Positions 21,739 through 34,290 are shown, counted from the stretch's first letter. The stretch is DNA of 64,000 bases from Lepas anatifera (GCA_034440635.1 JAOTON010001136.1:1852001-1916000), one strand, 5' to 3'. Numbers and translations: made by a program. Notes: generated by a model from the sequence alone, not told the origin.

Positions 21739-22556
21739 CACCCGCATTGACGGGGGTCTGAGCCACCTTCGCTTTGACGGGGGGCGGGTACCCGCCCCTC
21801 TAGTATCTAACAAACCACGCTAGGTAGCGAAAAACGGTAAACGGCGTTGGGTAGCCCATCCACTTCTCTATCGAAAATATATGAACCATTTTTTGTCAGG
21901 TCACATTTGAGGTCACTAGATGTCAAAACATGCCGTCATAGGGATAACATGTAAATTAAGGTTTACGGTCATAACATCTGAACAAGTAAAGATAGAGCCA
22001 AACCTTAGAATCCTCGCAGCAAGTCGAATCGAATGATATATAATATGAACTTGCTAGGCCAAATCTGATATTTGAACTGACCTGAGGCCAGGTCAAGGTC
22101 AAATTAGGTAAAATTCATATCATTAGAACCGCATGGACACTGAAAATCTAATGCAGCGATGATAAAGGCTTTATCGCCTTCCATTAATAAGTTATTCAGT
22201 TAAAACCATTTTTCCCATGTATTTCCAATGGAGAGGTCATGGCTCGTACCTGACCTTAGGCCATCGATATCAAAAATACCGGCACGTGCTTTAGAAAACT
22301 CGGTGGGGCCATTATGCGATTTAAATTTCAATTGGATAAGTTCATCCTGCTCTTGCTAATGCTATCTTAAACTTTTTTAGGTCAGGTCACTTGACCTGTA
22401 CCTAACCTGAGATGACCTAACCTTAAAATTTTGACAGAAGTTGTAAGAATGATCAGGAAAAAGGTATGCCAAGTACGGCGGCGCTACGCGCCTGCCTTTT
22501 ATTCCACCTCGAAAAACCTGAGGGGGTGGGTACCCGCCCCCCCGTCAATGCGCGTG
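21739..22556. mobile_element. Family B TTAA MITE, reverse orientation
   Basis: TTAA at 21735-21738 and 22557-22560. The tips are CACCCGCATTGACGGGGG and CCCCGTCAATGCGCG. The body is the reverse complement of the copy at 13056, including AGGTCA blocks and the TCACTTGACCTG motif. 818 bp. Confidence 0.8.
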
Positions 22557-22629
22557 TTAATTATCGGGTCTTTGATGGTGTTTTATAGCCTCTGTAATGC
22601 TGTAACTCATTTTTAGGACAGCCTTTGAA

Positions 22630-22985
22630 TGTTGTATGCGTATATTTATAAACAAGTACGCGTATATGTTAGGAGCGAACCCCTGCCCAAGTGCCGCACC
22701 TCATAAGTAGAATCTGAAACTTTTGTAGCACACTTGTTATCATGATAGTGCAAAGAGCCTCTACATCTGATAGGCTCATTCTTGAGCTGCTTAGAGTTTT
22801 TAGCCTCCTACATGCCTCCATTCCTTTTAAGACGTTGGTTGTGCCATGCATGTATGTCTTAGCCATATGAAGTGTTCGAACTCGTACCTGATTAAGCCAA
22901 ATAATAAACCCTCCGACGCGCTCAAACCCCGAATGCTAGATTGGGTTCGTATTATCTTGAGCGATTTGTTATAATGTAAAACACT
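22630..22985. repeat. Dispersed repeat, inverted partner of 19010-19530
   Basis: It carries the reverse complement of the motifs in the 19-kb copy, for example GTCTTAGCCATATGAAGTGTT and the AATGCTAGATTGGGTTCG segment. It lies between two family B elements. No gene is seen in it or in the 22,990-23,424 stretch that follows. Confidence 0.6.
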
Positions 22986-23428
22986 TATATTCGAACCTAA
23001 TCACCTATCTCCGATGATGCAAAAGCTTGAGCATTGCACATGGAGCCGTTTACGCTTTTGTACGTAAATTTTAAGCGTATGTTCTTCCCCAGGGCGCCGA
23101 ATTAGCTGTGTGGGCACTGTTAATAGAAAATCTAACTGTCGATATTTTCGAAAAATATTTTGTGTAACCAATAAACAGCTATTTTCCGCTCGCCCACGTC
23201 AAGACAATCAAAAGGAGTACCTGTTTTGCTTACTTATCTCCATCGGTTCGTTTTTCAATATGGCGGCAAATACTGGAAAACACAACTTTTTCGAGCTAGA
23301 TTAGATGGGTCTAAATTTTATCTGATCGTGATACAAATGGTACAAATCGAATTGAAATGAACAAGAAAACAGGATTAGGGCCGCAACGAGTAAATTAAAA
23401 AAAAGTTGCCCAAAAATTAACACCTTAA

Positions 23429-25209
23429 CGCGCATTGACGGGGGCGGGTACCCGCCTCCACGTTTTTTGGAGATAGCATAACAACGGCGGCGAGTAGCGC
23501 CGCCGTATTCGGAATAGATCTTCTCTGGTCATTTTTATAACTTTTTTCTCAAAATTTTAAGGTTAGGTCAATTCAGGTCAGGTCATCAGTACAGGTCAAG
23601 TGACCTGACCTACAAAGTTTATGATAGCATAAGTCAGGACAGGTTGAACTCATTCGATTGAAACTCATATCACATAATGGGCCCACCGCGTTCTCTATAA
23701 AATATTCTGGTATTTTTATATCGATTACCTAAGGTCAGGTACGAGTCATGACCTCTCCATTGGAAATGAATGTAAATATGGTTTTAACCCGCGCCCCGGT
23801 GGGCTCCCGAGCCACCTTCGCCCTGGTGGGGATGTTTGAACCCCCCCTCGAATTCGGCCTCTATGCACTATAGCGAAAAAACGTGAAAGCTGTTGGAAAG
23901 CTCATAAAATTTAATGAAGAAACTATATCAGTCACTTTTTCGCTCAAGTCAATATTGGGGTCATAACAGGTCAAAGAAAGTGGCATTTTGAATGGAGTAT
24001 TTGGGCTCTAGCGTCTGACAGAGTTGAGCTAGAATCATATTTAAGGCACCGTTCGCTTTCCCCTTGTCATGGCGAATTGAATGATGTATAATATGACTAT
24101 GCTAGATCAAAACACAAAAATGACCTCACCTCAAGTCAGGTCAAGGTGACTTTTTAACCTAGCATAGTCAATATGCAGATCAATCAACTCGCAATAGCAA
24201 TCCAAACGCAATGATATCAAAATAAAAACTGCATCATGTCATGCAAAGTTATTGACCCTAAGCCTGAAAACTACTTGAGTTGCCCCAGATGACCTCTCAG
24301 AGGTCACATGTCACAAATTGCACCATGAGCCTGGAAAGGGGCCCAAGATACTAAGATTTGGAGAATATGAAGGTATTCTCAGCTGTATCTACACAAATAC
24401 AGCCCAATTTCAGTTTTCCCATGCATCTCCAATAGAGAGGTCATGGTCCGTACTTGACCTTAGGCCATCGACACGAAAAATCCCGGAATAAATATTGTAG
24501 CACTGGGTGGCTTCATTATGTGGTATACGATTGAATCCGATAGATTCACGCATTTTCTACTTATGCTATCTTAAAATTTTTTGGAGGTGAAGTCACTTGA
24601 CCTGCACTGGTGACCTGGCCTGAGATAACCTTAGCATACAATTTTTGGGGAAAGTTGCGGAATCGATCAAGGGTAAGGTGTGCCTAGTACGGCGGCACTT
24701 CGCGCCGCTCTTTTTCGTGCCGCCGGAAAAACCCGAAGGAGCATTCAAACACCCTCCCACTAGGGCGAGGGTTGACTGAATAACTTAGAAATGGATAGTG
24801 ATAAAGCCTTTATTTTAACTTCATTGGATTTACCTTGTCTTTGCTGTTCTAATAATATGCCTTTTGCTCTAATTTGACCTTGGCCTGACCTCAGGTCAGG
24901 TCAAAAGTCATATTTGATCTGATTTGCCCTAGCAAAGTCATATGATATATTATCAGATATGGCTTGCTTCGGGGTCTTAACTGTTTTGCTCTATCTTTAC
25001 TTGTTCAGATGTAATGACCGAAAATCTTGATTTACATGTTATCCCAATGCTGGTATGTCTTGACCTCTAGTGACCTTAAATTTAACCTGAAAAAAATGTT
25101 TCGAAAATTTTCGATACAGAGGATGGGCTCGATACAGGAGCGGGTACCCGCTCCCCTGCCCCCGCCCCCGTCAAAGCAAAGGTGGCTCAGACCCCCGTCA
25201 ATGAGCGTG
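23429..25209. mobile_element. Family B TTAA MITE interrupted by family C
   Basis: Outer element flanked by TTAA at 23425-23428 and 25210-25213. The left tip is CGCGCATTGACGGGGG and the right tip CCCCCGTCAATGAGCGTG. Removing 23788-24772 restores a body collinear with the copies at 9230 and 62332. Confidence 0.8.
23788..24772. mobile_element. Family C TTAA MITE nested in family B
   Basis: The tips are CCCGCGCCCCGGTGGG and CTAGGGCGAGGG, between TTAA (23784-23787) and TTGA (24773-24776). The empty site is known from paralogous copies, which read GGTTTTAACTGAATAA across this point. This demonstrates that insertion occurred at TTAA with duplication of TTAA. The subterminal GTTTGAACCCCCC and AAACACCCTCCC match the copy at 32319. 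Confidence 0.82.
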
Positions 25210-25287
25210 TTAAGAGAAGAGCGGCAAATGACATGCTGAAACAGATAGATATTTATCTAAGACGTTTCGGCTTATTCTCTTTTGAGA

Positions 25288-25570
25288 ACTGGTAGCTTAG
25301 TCGGTAGAGCGCTGGATTCCGGTCCGTTGCTCAGGAACATTCAGTGGCACTTTGTGCGCAGGCTTGAGATCTAATCCCCTGAGATGCTCCGGCGCTCAAT
25401 ATTTACCCGACGTAGGTCGACTGGCAGCTGACTGATGAAAGGGTGATCTGAACGGGGTGGCCGTCCCTGTGCTTTGTGGATTGGGATACTGACTTCTAAT
25501 TTTACCCTTCATTGTGGGAGTTGCCCATTTGGGTGATGGGGTCGGGGTCACTGTGACAAGTCCCTTGATG
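25288..25570 (+). mobile_element. tRNA-derived SINE, copy 1
   Basis: The head GGTAGCTTAGTCGGTAGAGC is a pol III A box like that of a tRNA D-arm. The B-box region GAGATCTAATCCCC follows about 60 bp later. The body (GACGTAGGTCGACTGGCAGC ... GTGATGGGGTCGGGGTC) matches the reverse-oriented copy at 41095-41385 in the same order. No tRNA cloverleaf survives, so it is not a functional tRNA gene. Confidence 0.75.
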
Positions 25571-25574
25571 ACTT

Positions 25575-26630
25575 TAGTGAGAGTCTGACTCCAAAAACCC
25601 GAACTTGAAGCAAATGGGACAAAATCTATAAAAGACAAAATCTATAAAAAAGTGCAGGTTTAGTTGCTAAATAATATCACCGTTAGTAGCTTTTTTTCTA
25701 AAATCAATATTTCTATAAAAACCAACTTTAATATATTTTGTGGCAGCTGTGTCCCCTTATGAAAATATCTACAACTCCAGGAATCAAAACTCTTCACGGG
25801 ATTTTGAATGAAATATATGTATAATCTAATTTATACTTCGCTTATCCAAAACCATACAGTTGCAGATAGTAAGCGTATCTTGAGCGGAAAGCAGCCCCTT
25901 CCCGGGGCTTTCTGCTCTCCATTGAGCTTTGTCCAGGCTGGGCGCGTGGTGAGACGAATTTTGAATGAATTACACCGTAAAAACGTTCACTGCTCCACAA
26001 ATGAAACATTTTGGTACAAGCGGGATATTGAATCGAGGATATACATCACTCTGTATAAAACTTAAATTCATCAACTCTCTTTCCACATTTTGTATACCGT
26101 AACTCTTGGCGCCGCTTGATTCTAAGGCTCATATGCATTCCTTGCTCTTTGGCAGAGGTAACATCTTGATGGCTCTTTATTCTTTATATTTTCTTTAATA
26201 ATCTTTTTTGCAGTGCGATTCCTTCCGTCCCTCTTCTTATATGGAGATGGCATGTTTGCTTTTCCGTTTTAGTCTAGAATTGTGTAGCACTGTGTCATTC
26301 CAAGGGCAAAGGTTCCACACCAAAAACGGACGCTTCCGAAGTACTGCAGTAATTCAGGCAAAACAAATTGGCAGCTTTCAGGGCAGATTTGACGCGATGT
26401 TGCTGTTTTCATTCTGTCCACACACCTGTGCGCAGCGCTAAGGGCCCTATAAACCCCAATCACAGCACACATGCGGCTCGGTAGCGTGACAAAATTAACA
26501 CAACTAAAAAGTATTACTTTATAAGCTCGCCAGTAGTTTTATGCCCATAGGCCCGGATGTAAACTATCATAAACGTCAGATTAAGGAGGTCAGGTGACCC
26601 TAGGAGCAAGAAACTCAGGGAGCCAAAACC
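25575..26630. other. No gene recognised
   Basis: Intergenic sequence with no recognisable protein, RNA gene or repeat family. The open frame at 25808-26065 has no domain features. Confidence 0.4.
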
Positions 26631-26639
26631 CCGCTTAGA

Positions 26640-26885
26640 ATCCTGGCCGTCCAGCAGAACCAACGCAGGCTGCAGAGAGGAAAGGTTACGCTCTGTAGAT
26701 TGCGATTGGGCGACACCCACGCACGCATGCCTATCTTTAGCTCGTCTTGTCCAAAAAAAGTGCCCACGTTCTGGTGATGGACTCATTGCCAGACATGTCC
26801 TAGTGGAATGTCGGGGCTTCGACATAGAGAGGACTCGTAATCTGCGGGTCTCCCACATTGGATTCGCCCCTGGGGGAAGCATCTG
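26640..26885 (+). pseudogene. LINE C-terminal tail fragment
   Basis: The plus frame reads RLRSVDCDWATPTHACLSL, then KKCPRSGDGLIARHVLVECRGF and DIERTRN. This resembles the region after RNase H in Jockey/R1-type LINEs, where RLRLGHT..TH is followed by C..C.......H.L.EC. Only this tail is visible and no reverse transcriptase is nearby. The call rests on pattern only. Confidence 0.45.
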
Positions 26886-26889
26886 CCTG

Positions 26890-28640
26890 TTGAGATCAGC
26901 AGCCTAATGTGTTATCTGGAGAGCGCTGGCTTTAATGTCATTGGCTTTCTTTCGCAGCCGTTCAGGTTTCTAGTATAGAATATATTGACCTGCCTGTGGT
27001 CAAGAGATAGGATTAAGCCCTATTCACTAGTTTATACCGAAATTTTATTTTATAGACTTGAATATCGTGTGCATTATCATCCCTTAAAGCTTTTGTTCTC
27101 TGTACTAAGAGCCAAAACGGCAGGCCGCCGTGAGGTAGTGGTGGATGGGAAGCGTAGTCCCACACTTTCCAGAAAGGATTTTTGCATTTAAAGAACCTGC
27201 AAAATTTCCCTCTTTATTCGGAAAATATCGTGAATAGGTTAAGTTTATCTCCCTTGGAATGGCACTAGATTCAATGGAGGAACCTGAGCCACCCCAATAA
27301 AAATATCAGGTCCTTTAAAGCGCACCGGAACACTGAACAATTTTGTGATGTCACTGTTTCATCCCTGGTATGGATAATAAATAAAAATCTAGGAACTCAT
27401 TGATTCTATCAAATCACTGTATGAAACACTGCTTCAAAAAGCCATAAAGTGACGATCGTGATAATGTATCAGCTTCCGAGAATTAGGTTGAAAGAAGCTC
27501 GAGATGCATTGATATTGTTCGCTTCCAACTCAAGGCGTGTCGACTTGGCTTGCGCAACCTTATGTGTGTCTAGACTATAAAGCAAGGCCACGTGAGCAGG
27601 AACTCTGAAATGTTTCGGAGAATTTATATTTTGATGCGAGAATTATCCAATTTTCGGCATAAGCTATCAGTTTCATCAATTTTGATCATTTTTTAACCGG
27701 TTTAATTGATTAATAGGTCCGTTCTAGGTATGCGTAACCAATATCACACTAGGGGTAAAAAAGAAAAATCAATGCATTTCTGGACTGCTTCTATTTTCTG
27801 AAGCGACATTTGTCCCGGAAATATTTGTTCCTTTAGACGTGCGTACTAAAAGAAAATTCCAGTCGTACACGGGGTGTCTGTTGCCCCCTCTAAGATAACT
27901 TAAAACGAACGAAGACAAAAAGTAATAAATCTGCATTTAGCTCAAAACCTCTTGTTATAGGCATTGACTGCCACTAACAATGGGTGAGTAAGCATTTATG
28001 CCTGGATGGTAAATGTGTGCTAATTCTTTTCAAAGTCGAGGTAGGTGAGTTTAGCCAAATTCGGTGTCTTCGATCGCACGATAAAGTAGTTATGATTTCT
28101 GTGAAATTTTTTGTTAAACGGTCCTCCAGAATATTTCCCGCTGCTGAGATTGACCCCATCGAAGTCCCCCTTTGAACGAAAGCGTTCCACCGCCACTGTC
28201 TGACAGCAAAATGGTAGGAGTCTCGATAAATCTGCTGTCCAGGTTTAGCCGCAATCCTGCACCAGTACTGATCACTTGTGTCCTTACTCGCGTAGCATAA
28301 ATAGTGTTCATCTTCTTTCCAGCATTGATCCGATTTTGTGTACATTACCACATCCCAAGATCGCAAGGGGATGTTAGAAATTGCTCCCGTGGTGGTTTTG
28401 GGTGCTGAAGAGCCCAGAGAGTGATGTAAAAATGTAGGTGCAGATGCTAACTGAGCTTATAAGCCAGTGTTCTTGTATGTTTTACATTCTTAGAGCTTCG
28501 GCCCAGTTTTCTCGGCCAAACAAGCACCATCCTTTGGTTACGTGCCAGGGATTCGATGAAAATAAAATGAAATTTGCTAGTTTTAGAGACAAGATGTCAC
28601 TAAAACCAAATAAAGTCGAAAACTATTAACGTAGAGGAGT
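26890..28640. other. No gene recognised
   Basis: Intergenic sequence. The minus-strand frame 27974-28366 (130 codons) has no domain signature and its composition does not stand out. No promoter or RNA gene could be supported. Confidence 0.35.
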
Positions 28641-28649
28641 GGCTGTCAC

Positions 28650-29010
28650 GCCCACAGCGCGCTAGCGACTACAGTGGTGTTGCGTACCTACTGACTACAC
28701 GTGATGGCTCTAGTCAAACCTAGCTGACTAACGTGATGGCTCTAGTCAAACCTAGCTGACTACACATGGCTCGCAAACCTAGCTGACACACGTGATGGCT
28801 CTAGTCAAACCTAGCTGACTACACGTTTGTACTCTACTATATCGTACCTGCTACTCACTTGCTCTGTAACCTGCTGACTCACTATCTGTAAACCTAGCAG
28901 ACTACACGTGATGGTTCCAGGCAAACCTAGCTGACCACAGGTGATGGTTTCAGTCAGACCTAGCTGACTACAGGTGACAGTTCCAGTCAGACCTAGCTTT
29001 CAACACGTGC
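28650..29010. repeat. Roughly 33-bp minisatellite
   Basis: Repeats of ACACGTGATGGCTCTAGTC followed by AAACCTAGCTGACT, about nine uneven units with internal shortening. The array stops about 30 bp before a GC-rich patch at 29040-29215 that has donor-like sites on both strands. Confidence 0.85.
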
Positions 29011-29039
29011 AGGTAAACACTTGACAGTCTAGTGAGGTC

Positions 29040-29215
29040 ACCAGCTGTGGCTGTCGGAGAGCGAAACTCACCTCAGCAGCGTGGCCGGCCGCCGGCGTCC
29101 GTGTGCTCTGTCAGTCTTCACACCAGATGCATCTTCAAGAGCAACTGGGCGGAGCCACAGAGCTACGGACCAATCAGTGACACGGGTGGACAAGAGATCC
29201 CGCCCACCAAGAGAG
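29040..29215. other. GC-rich candidate exon or promoter patch
   Basis: A short GC-rich island in AT-rich surroundings. On the plus strand an open frame ends at CAAGAGAG/GTAAGG. On the minus strand there is GCTGCTGAG/GTGAGT. Either could be a 5' exon of one of the flanking genes (SerT on minus, DEG/ENaC on plus). The plus donor is phase 1, whereas DEG/ENaC exon 1 as called here enters in phase 0, so a direct join is not supported. No protein family is recognised. Confidence 0.25.
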
Positions 29216-29219
29216 GTAA

Positions 29220-30320
29220 GGGTTGGTCCGTGAAAAGTCCGAATAATATTACTGGGGAAAAGGGAGAGAGAAAGAGAGTTGTTGTCTTATGGTGGGGTTG
29301 CAGTGATAATAGGTTTACGACTAGATATTACTCATATATGTAGATTCAGACAGCATTGAGGCAGCATCAGAGCGAAAGCTGCGGAGCAAGGGGGGCACCA
29401 GGGCACCGTGTCTCGCCCTCGAAGGGTCAGCAAGACACCACCATCGTAGACCCCTCCTCCCTTGAATCTTAGTGAGGCAGCGTGTCATCCTGCCCTTCAG
29501 GAAGGTCACGGGACTTTGAATGATTCTTCATAAAACTATGCAGTCTAAAAACTGACCATTCAGATCTCACGTAAATCCACAGAATGTCCTAAGAGGCGTC
29601 CTCTTTTTCTCTCAATCAGCTCGCTCTGCACTTTTCCGGAAACTGGATTCTGGAAGTTGAAACAGTACAGGTTTCGTTGCCTACATATGTTGGTGTCATT
29701 TCTGTTTAGTGGCAATGGTAAAGATTGTACTATATGGTTTACTGAAGCTCCCATCGAGGCCAAGTTGTGCTTGTAAGTGCTGCATCTACCGTGTCATGCC
29801 AAATAAGAACAGGGAACTAGTGAATTATTTACCGCGACATCACAAAGCACCAAGACGTGGCTCCGTTCGGGGAGGAGGGGACGGTCACGGTATAGTATTT
29901 AAAGAGAATGTGGTGCCTGTATAAGGGGATGTGGACTAAGGTTGCCAGAATATACAGCACGCCGTGAAAAACGTGTTTACAATTCCCTGTGCCCAAGAAT
30001 TCACAATGCTCAGAGAAATAGGGCGTGTTAGAGTCGGAAGGTGGGAATCCCGCCCCACCGGCCCCGCACCGGTCCACTTAGTTATCACCGAACGGCCGCG
30101 GGCAGCCGCTAAACTCGTCTGCAAGACGCGTCCCCTATCCCTCGCACCGCCCTCACGCCTTCCCTCTCCATCTCCCTCAAAGAGGGAAGGAGGAGAGAAG
30201 CGCTGTTGTTTTGTAAATATAATTTCTGAGAGAAGCCAAAAATGAAGGCAGACAATTTACTGTACCTATGCTCTACGCGGCGACTGATAGCTTAATTTAT
30301 ACCTCATGGAGGTGACATAA
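29220..30320. other. No gene recognised
   Basis: Intergenic sequence without recognised repeats or coding features. A CCTCCCTTT-rich stretch near 30,150-30,200 is low complexity. Confidence 0.35.
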
Positions 30321-30324
30321 TCTC

Positions 30325-30766
30325 TTTAATGGAAATGTGGCACCTTTATAACATTTTAAATGAGATAGCCAAGTTGTAAAGCATGCTGGAAAGCCCAGTA
30401 CTCAACATTTGTCTTGAAACTTGAAATTTCCGTGGAGAAAAGTTTAAAACCTACATGAAATGTACCCAAAGTGTATCCAAGGAGCCGGCTGCAGTTGTCA
30501 GCCGATGCGTGGCGACATGCTGACGCACAAAGAGTAGTCAAACTATTGAAGCCCATTGAATTTGGTGTTGCAAGATCATGACGTCATACACAGAGAGAGG
30601 TTTATTTTTTACCATAGAGGAACACTTTACATATCAAAATATTGAGCTTATTGTATGTACATTTTATGGAAAAATCATGGACATTTTCATGATTTTCGGC
30701 TAAAGATACCCCTAATTACACCAATATTTGGGATTCAACCAAGGTGCAACACTCTTATTAAAGGGA
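30325..30766. mobile_element. MITE, AATGTGGCACC termini, copy 2
   Basis: The left end TTTAATGGAAATGTGGCACC and right end GGTGCAACACTCTTATTAAA mirror each other. The subterminal GAGATAGCCAAGTTGTAAAGC is the reverse of the right end of the copy at 16174. About 440 bp. Confidence 0.7.
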
Positions 30767-31723
30767 ATCCTGGCACCTTGTTCATCAGGTTTAGGCACAA
30801 TGGGCAGCAACTTTACAACAATTAAAGATATTTTATAATTGTAGTTTTCACATACAATTTGTGAAAAATGTTTCTAGAAACTCAAGCGGTGATATTCAGT
30901 TCCCTTACGTTTTTGTATTTCCCTTACATTTTTATTACATTTCTTATTTAAGTTCCCCTACCTTTGATTACATCCCTTACATTCCCTCAGTGGTGGATTC
31001 AGGGCCCCCAAACGGAAAAGCTCGGGGCAAAACTATGTTTCCCCCCCAAAGCGATCGGCATCCCTTTTCCCTACTCCTTTTTAGTTTATAAGGAAGATTT
31101 TGGTGTTTCAACTCTCAGCTTTAAACAGAGCCTGCGAAGTTCAGTGTAAATATTGAGCCTTGGATAGGAAAAAAGTATTTCGAGCCCAAATTTTTTCACC
31201 CCGCCCCGTTTTTTTTGCTTTTCGCCTCAAATACCCAAAATTTCACCGGCAAGTGATATTGGCAGCGGAGCTTTTTACTGCGTGACGTTTTTTTTTGGGG
31301 GGTTCGACTTTGGTTTGCCCCTCCCAAACCGACTGGCTAGATCCGCCACTGCATTCCCTCTCTGTATTACGATTCGCTGACGAAGCCCTGTAATACAGAT
31401 CGAAAGCTCCGACCCCAAAAACTCTTTCGTGGAGTAAGTCCGAACGATCATATACGACATCCGAACTCTACACAATGTCTTTTCAAGAATTCTTTAGGAA
31501 TATGCACGGATCCTAGTAGGTTTAAGCGCAGGGACAAACACATGTTTACTGAAGCTTAAAACAAAATTTCATCACTGTCAAATGAAAAGCGAGTGAGACA
31601 CACAGTCTCAAACACAACTATGCCCGTCTTACCACCCTCTGCCCTACCGGGTTCTACGGCATGCCCTTACAACTTGGCTATCTCAGTTAAAATCACGTTA
31701 TAAAGGTGCAACATTCCCTTTAA
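30762..31723. mobile_element. MITE, AATGTGGCACC termini, copy 3, carrying a hAT-like insert
   Basis: It starts ATTAAAGGGAATCCTGGCACC, directly abutting copy 2, and ends GGTGCAACATTCCCTTTAA at about 31723. A hAT-like element sits at 30988-31351. Another copy begins immediately after (TTTAAAGGGAATGTGGCGC at 31719), but its far end is not found before 32,314. Confidence 0.7.
30988..31351. mobile_element. hAT-like MITE with 8-bp TSD CATTCCCT
   Basis: The ends CAGTGGTGGATTCAG and CTAGATCCGCCACTG are inverted repeats. The flanks 30980-30987 and 31352-31359 are both CATTCCCT. CAGTGGCGG-type tips with 8-bp duplications are characteristic of hAT elements. 364 bp without coding capacity. Confidence 0.88.
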
Positions 31724-32314
31724 AGGGAATGTGGCGCTTTCATAATGGGATTTTTACTGATATAGCCATGTGATAGAGCATGCCAAGATTCACTTGATCA
31801 GTATTTCACTTGTCCCAGAACTTAACGTTTGCAGATAAAAAAGCAACAATTCACCCCTACCGATCCTGTCCTTCCCCCTGGGTAGTCACGTGGTGTGAAG
31901 TGATCTCGGGAAAGTGACGCAGTGCTCAAGTCCTGCTCCACGGACAAAGTTTCGTCGGAGTTGGACCACAAAGTACGACCACTTTATAACCTGCTTGCTA
32001 GACATGACTTTCTGGCGACTGTGAATGCACATAACGTCTTTCAATTACTAGTCTGAAACGTGAAAAAGATTTTAAGATAAAAATAGCAGATAATGTTAAG
32101 CGTCACTTTGGGTCCTAATGGCTTAAGATTTTTGTCTCCTTTTGGCCAAAGGCGCTTCATTTGAATTAGTATTTATTTGTGGCAAAAATAAAGGAGCTGA
32201 TACTTGTCCTGGCCGGGACTTTGCTGGAAACCGACTGAGTCTACACCAAGACTTTGACATGTGTATAGGGTTTTGCACGGATATTAGGCTTAGGCTGGAT
32301 TTCAAACAAACGTT
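31724..32314. other. MITE left end, then unassigned sequence
   Basis: The first ~80 bp match the left end of the AATGTGGCACC family (ATATAGCCATGTGATAGAGC). The rest shows no recognisable gene or repeat. Confidence 0.4.
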
Positions 32315-33098
32315 TTAACCCGCGCCCCGGCGGGTATCCAAGCCACCTTCGCCCTTGTGGGAGGGGTGTTTTTGAACACCCCCCTCGAATTCGGTATCTA
32401 TGCGGGACAACGAAAAATCGCGAAGGCGGGTGGATAGCTCATACATATTCATGAAGAGACTAGATTGGTCACTTATTGGCTCAGGTCAATATTGAGGTCA
32501 TGTCAGGTCAAAGAAGGTGGCATTTTGAGTAGAGTTTTTAGCTCTTTCATCCGACAGATTTGAGTGAGAATGATTTTTAGACACCATTGGCTTCCTCTTG
32601 TCACGGAAAATCGAATTATGTATAATATGACCATACTAGGTCAAAATACAAGAAATGATCTCACCTCAGGTCAGGTCAAGGTCGCCTTTTAACCTAGCAT
32701 GGTCAATATGCATATCAATCGACTCGCAAGAGCAATCCGAACGCAATAGTATCAAAATAAAAGCTGTATCTTCATTCCATGCAAAGTTATTGACCGAAGT
32801 CTGAAAACTGCTTAAGTAGCCCCAGATGACCTCTCAGAGGTCACAGATCAAAACTTGCAAAATGAAGCTGGAAAGGGACCCAGGATACTACGGTTTGGAG
32901 AATATGAAGGTATTCTTAGCTGTATTTACACGAATACAACCCAATTTCTGTTTTGCCCATGTATTTCCAACGGAGAGGTCATGATCCGTACTTGACCTTA
33001 GATCATCGATATGAAAAATCCCGGAATATTTGTTGTAGCACTCGGTTGGCCCATCATGTGGTATAAGTTTCAATCCGATAGATTCACCCATTTCTTAA

Positions 33099-34105
33099 CC
33101 CGCGCCCCACCGGGGGTCCGGCGCCACCTTCCCACCGGGGGCCATCGATGGCCCCCTCTAACTTCGAAAATATGGGCGTTAGCGTAAATCTGCAAAGTGC
33201 AATAGAAAGCTCGCGTGAATTCAGTAAGAAATTACTTCACATGTTTTAGTGCTCAGGTCAATGGTTTGACCTCCAGAGGTCAAATTAGGTCAAGATCGGC
33301 TATTTTCACTCAAATATCTAATGATTAGCAAACTGGGCATAACTCTTATGTCATTAGAGCTATTGAGGCCTGGTAAAGTACATTTGATAGAAAATTGCCA
33401 GTACTTTTTCCGTTATGTGAAACGTAAAGACTTCCCGCCAGTGGTTTGACCTCCAGAGGTCACCTCGTGACCTAATATGACCTGAGGTCACGAAAGGTCA
33501 AAAGTGACCTTGCCGTATATCAAATAAAAGCTAGTGACAAGACAAACACGATGGTGTTTGTTTCACCGCTCTAGCTTTATTAGGTCAAAGTTATTGTCAA
33601 AATACTGTTTTTGACCTCTGGTGACCTTGGATGACCTTGGAAAAGTCAAAGGGCAAATATGACACCTAGAATCCGTGAAAGGGTGTCCAAAAACGCTGTT
33701 CTGAGCAGTCCGAGTATTTTCAATCATTTTTGTGGCTTTTATATCATGAAACAGCTTTTCCCTATGCTTTTCCAATGGGAGAGGTCGCCTCGTGACCTGA
33801 CCTCAGGGCACGAAATCGAAAAATCCCGGATATACACCTTGTAGACCCTGGAGGGGTCATAAAGTATGGGAAGTTTCAAATCGATCGACTTTGAAATGTA
33901 GCTCTTACAGAGCCCTAAAGTTGAAGTGAGGTGACCTTGGTTGACCTCGTCTGGTGACCTGACCTTGGGTGACCCGGGGTAAAAATTTCAGGGATGATGG
34001 GAAATGATGCAGTGAGAGGTAGGCCCTCAAACGCGGTGCTGGCCTCGTCGTTTTTCTGCTATCCCGGAAAACCTTAGGGGGCCATCGATCCCCGGTGGGC
34101 GAGGG
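33099..34105. mobile_element. Family A TTAA MITE nested in family C
   Basis: Exact TTAA flanks at 33095-33098 and 34106-34109. The tips are CCCGCGCCCCACCGGGGG and GGTGGGCGAGGG. It is collinear with 40060-41085 over the whole length, with few differences, so the two are young relative to copies 1 and 2. The plus strand reads many TTTGACCTCCAGAGGTCA blocks. Confidence 0.85.
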
Positions 34106-34290
34106 TTAATTATGCCACCTTAAACATTTTTGAAGGTAAGGTCACTTGACCTGCACTGGTGACCCGACCTGAGATGACCCAACCTTAATATTTTGGGGAA
34201 GGTTGCGAAATTGATCAGGAATAAGGTGTGCCAAGTAGGGCGGCGCTTCGAGTAACGGTTTTTTCGTGCCACCAGAAAAAAACCCGAGGG

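Noticed and set aside
25288..25370. Functional tRNA gene
   Set aside because: A and B boxes are present, but stems do not form, and a second copy with the same long body shows that it is a SINE.
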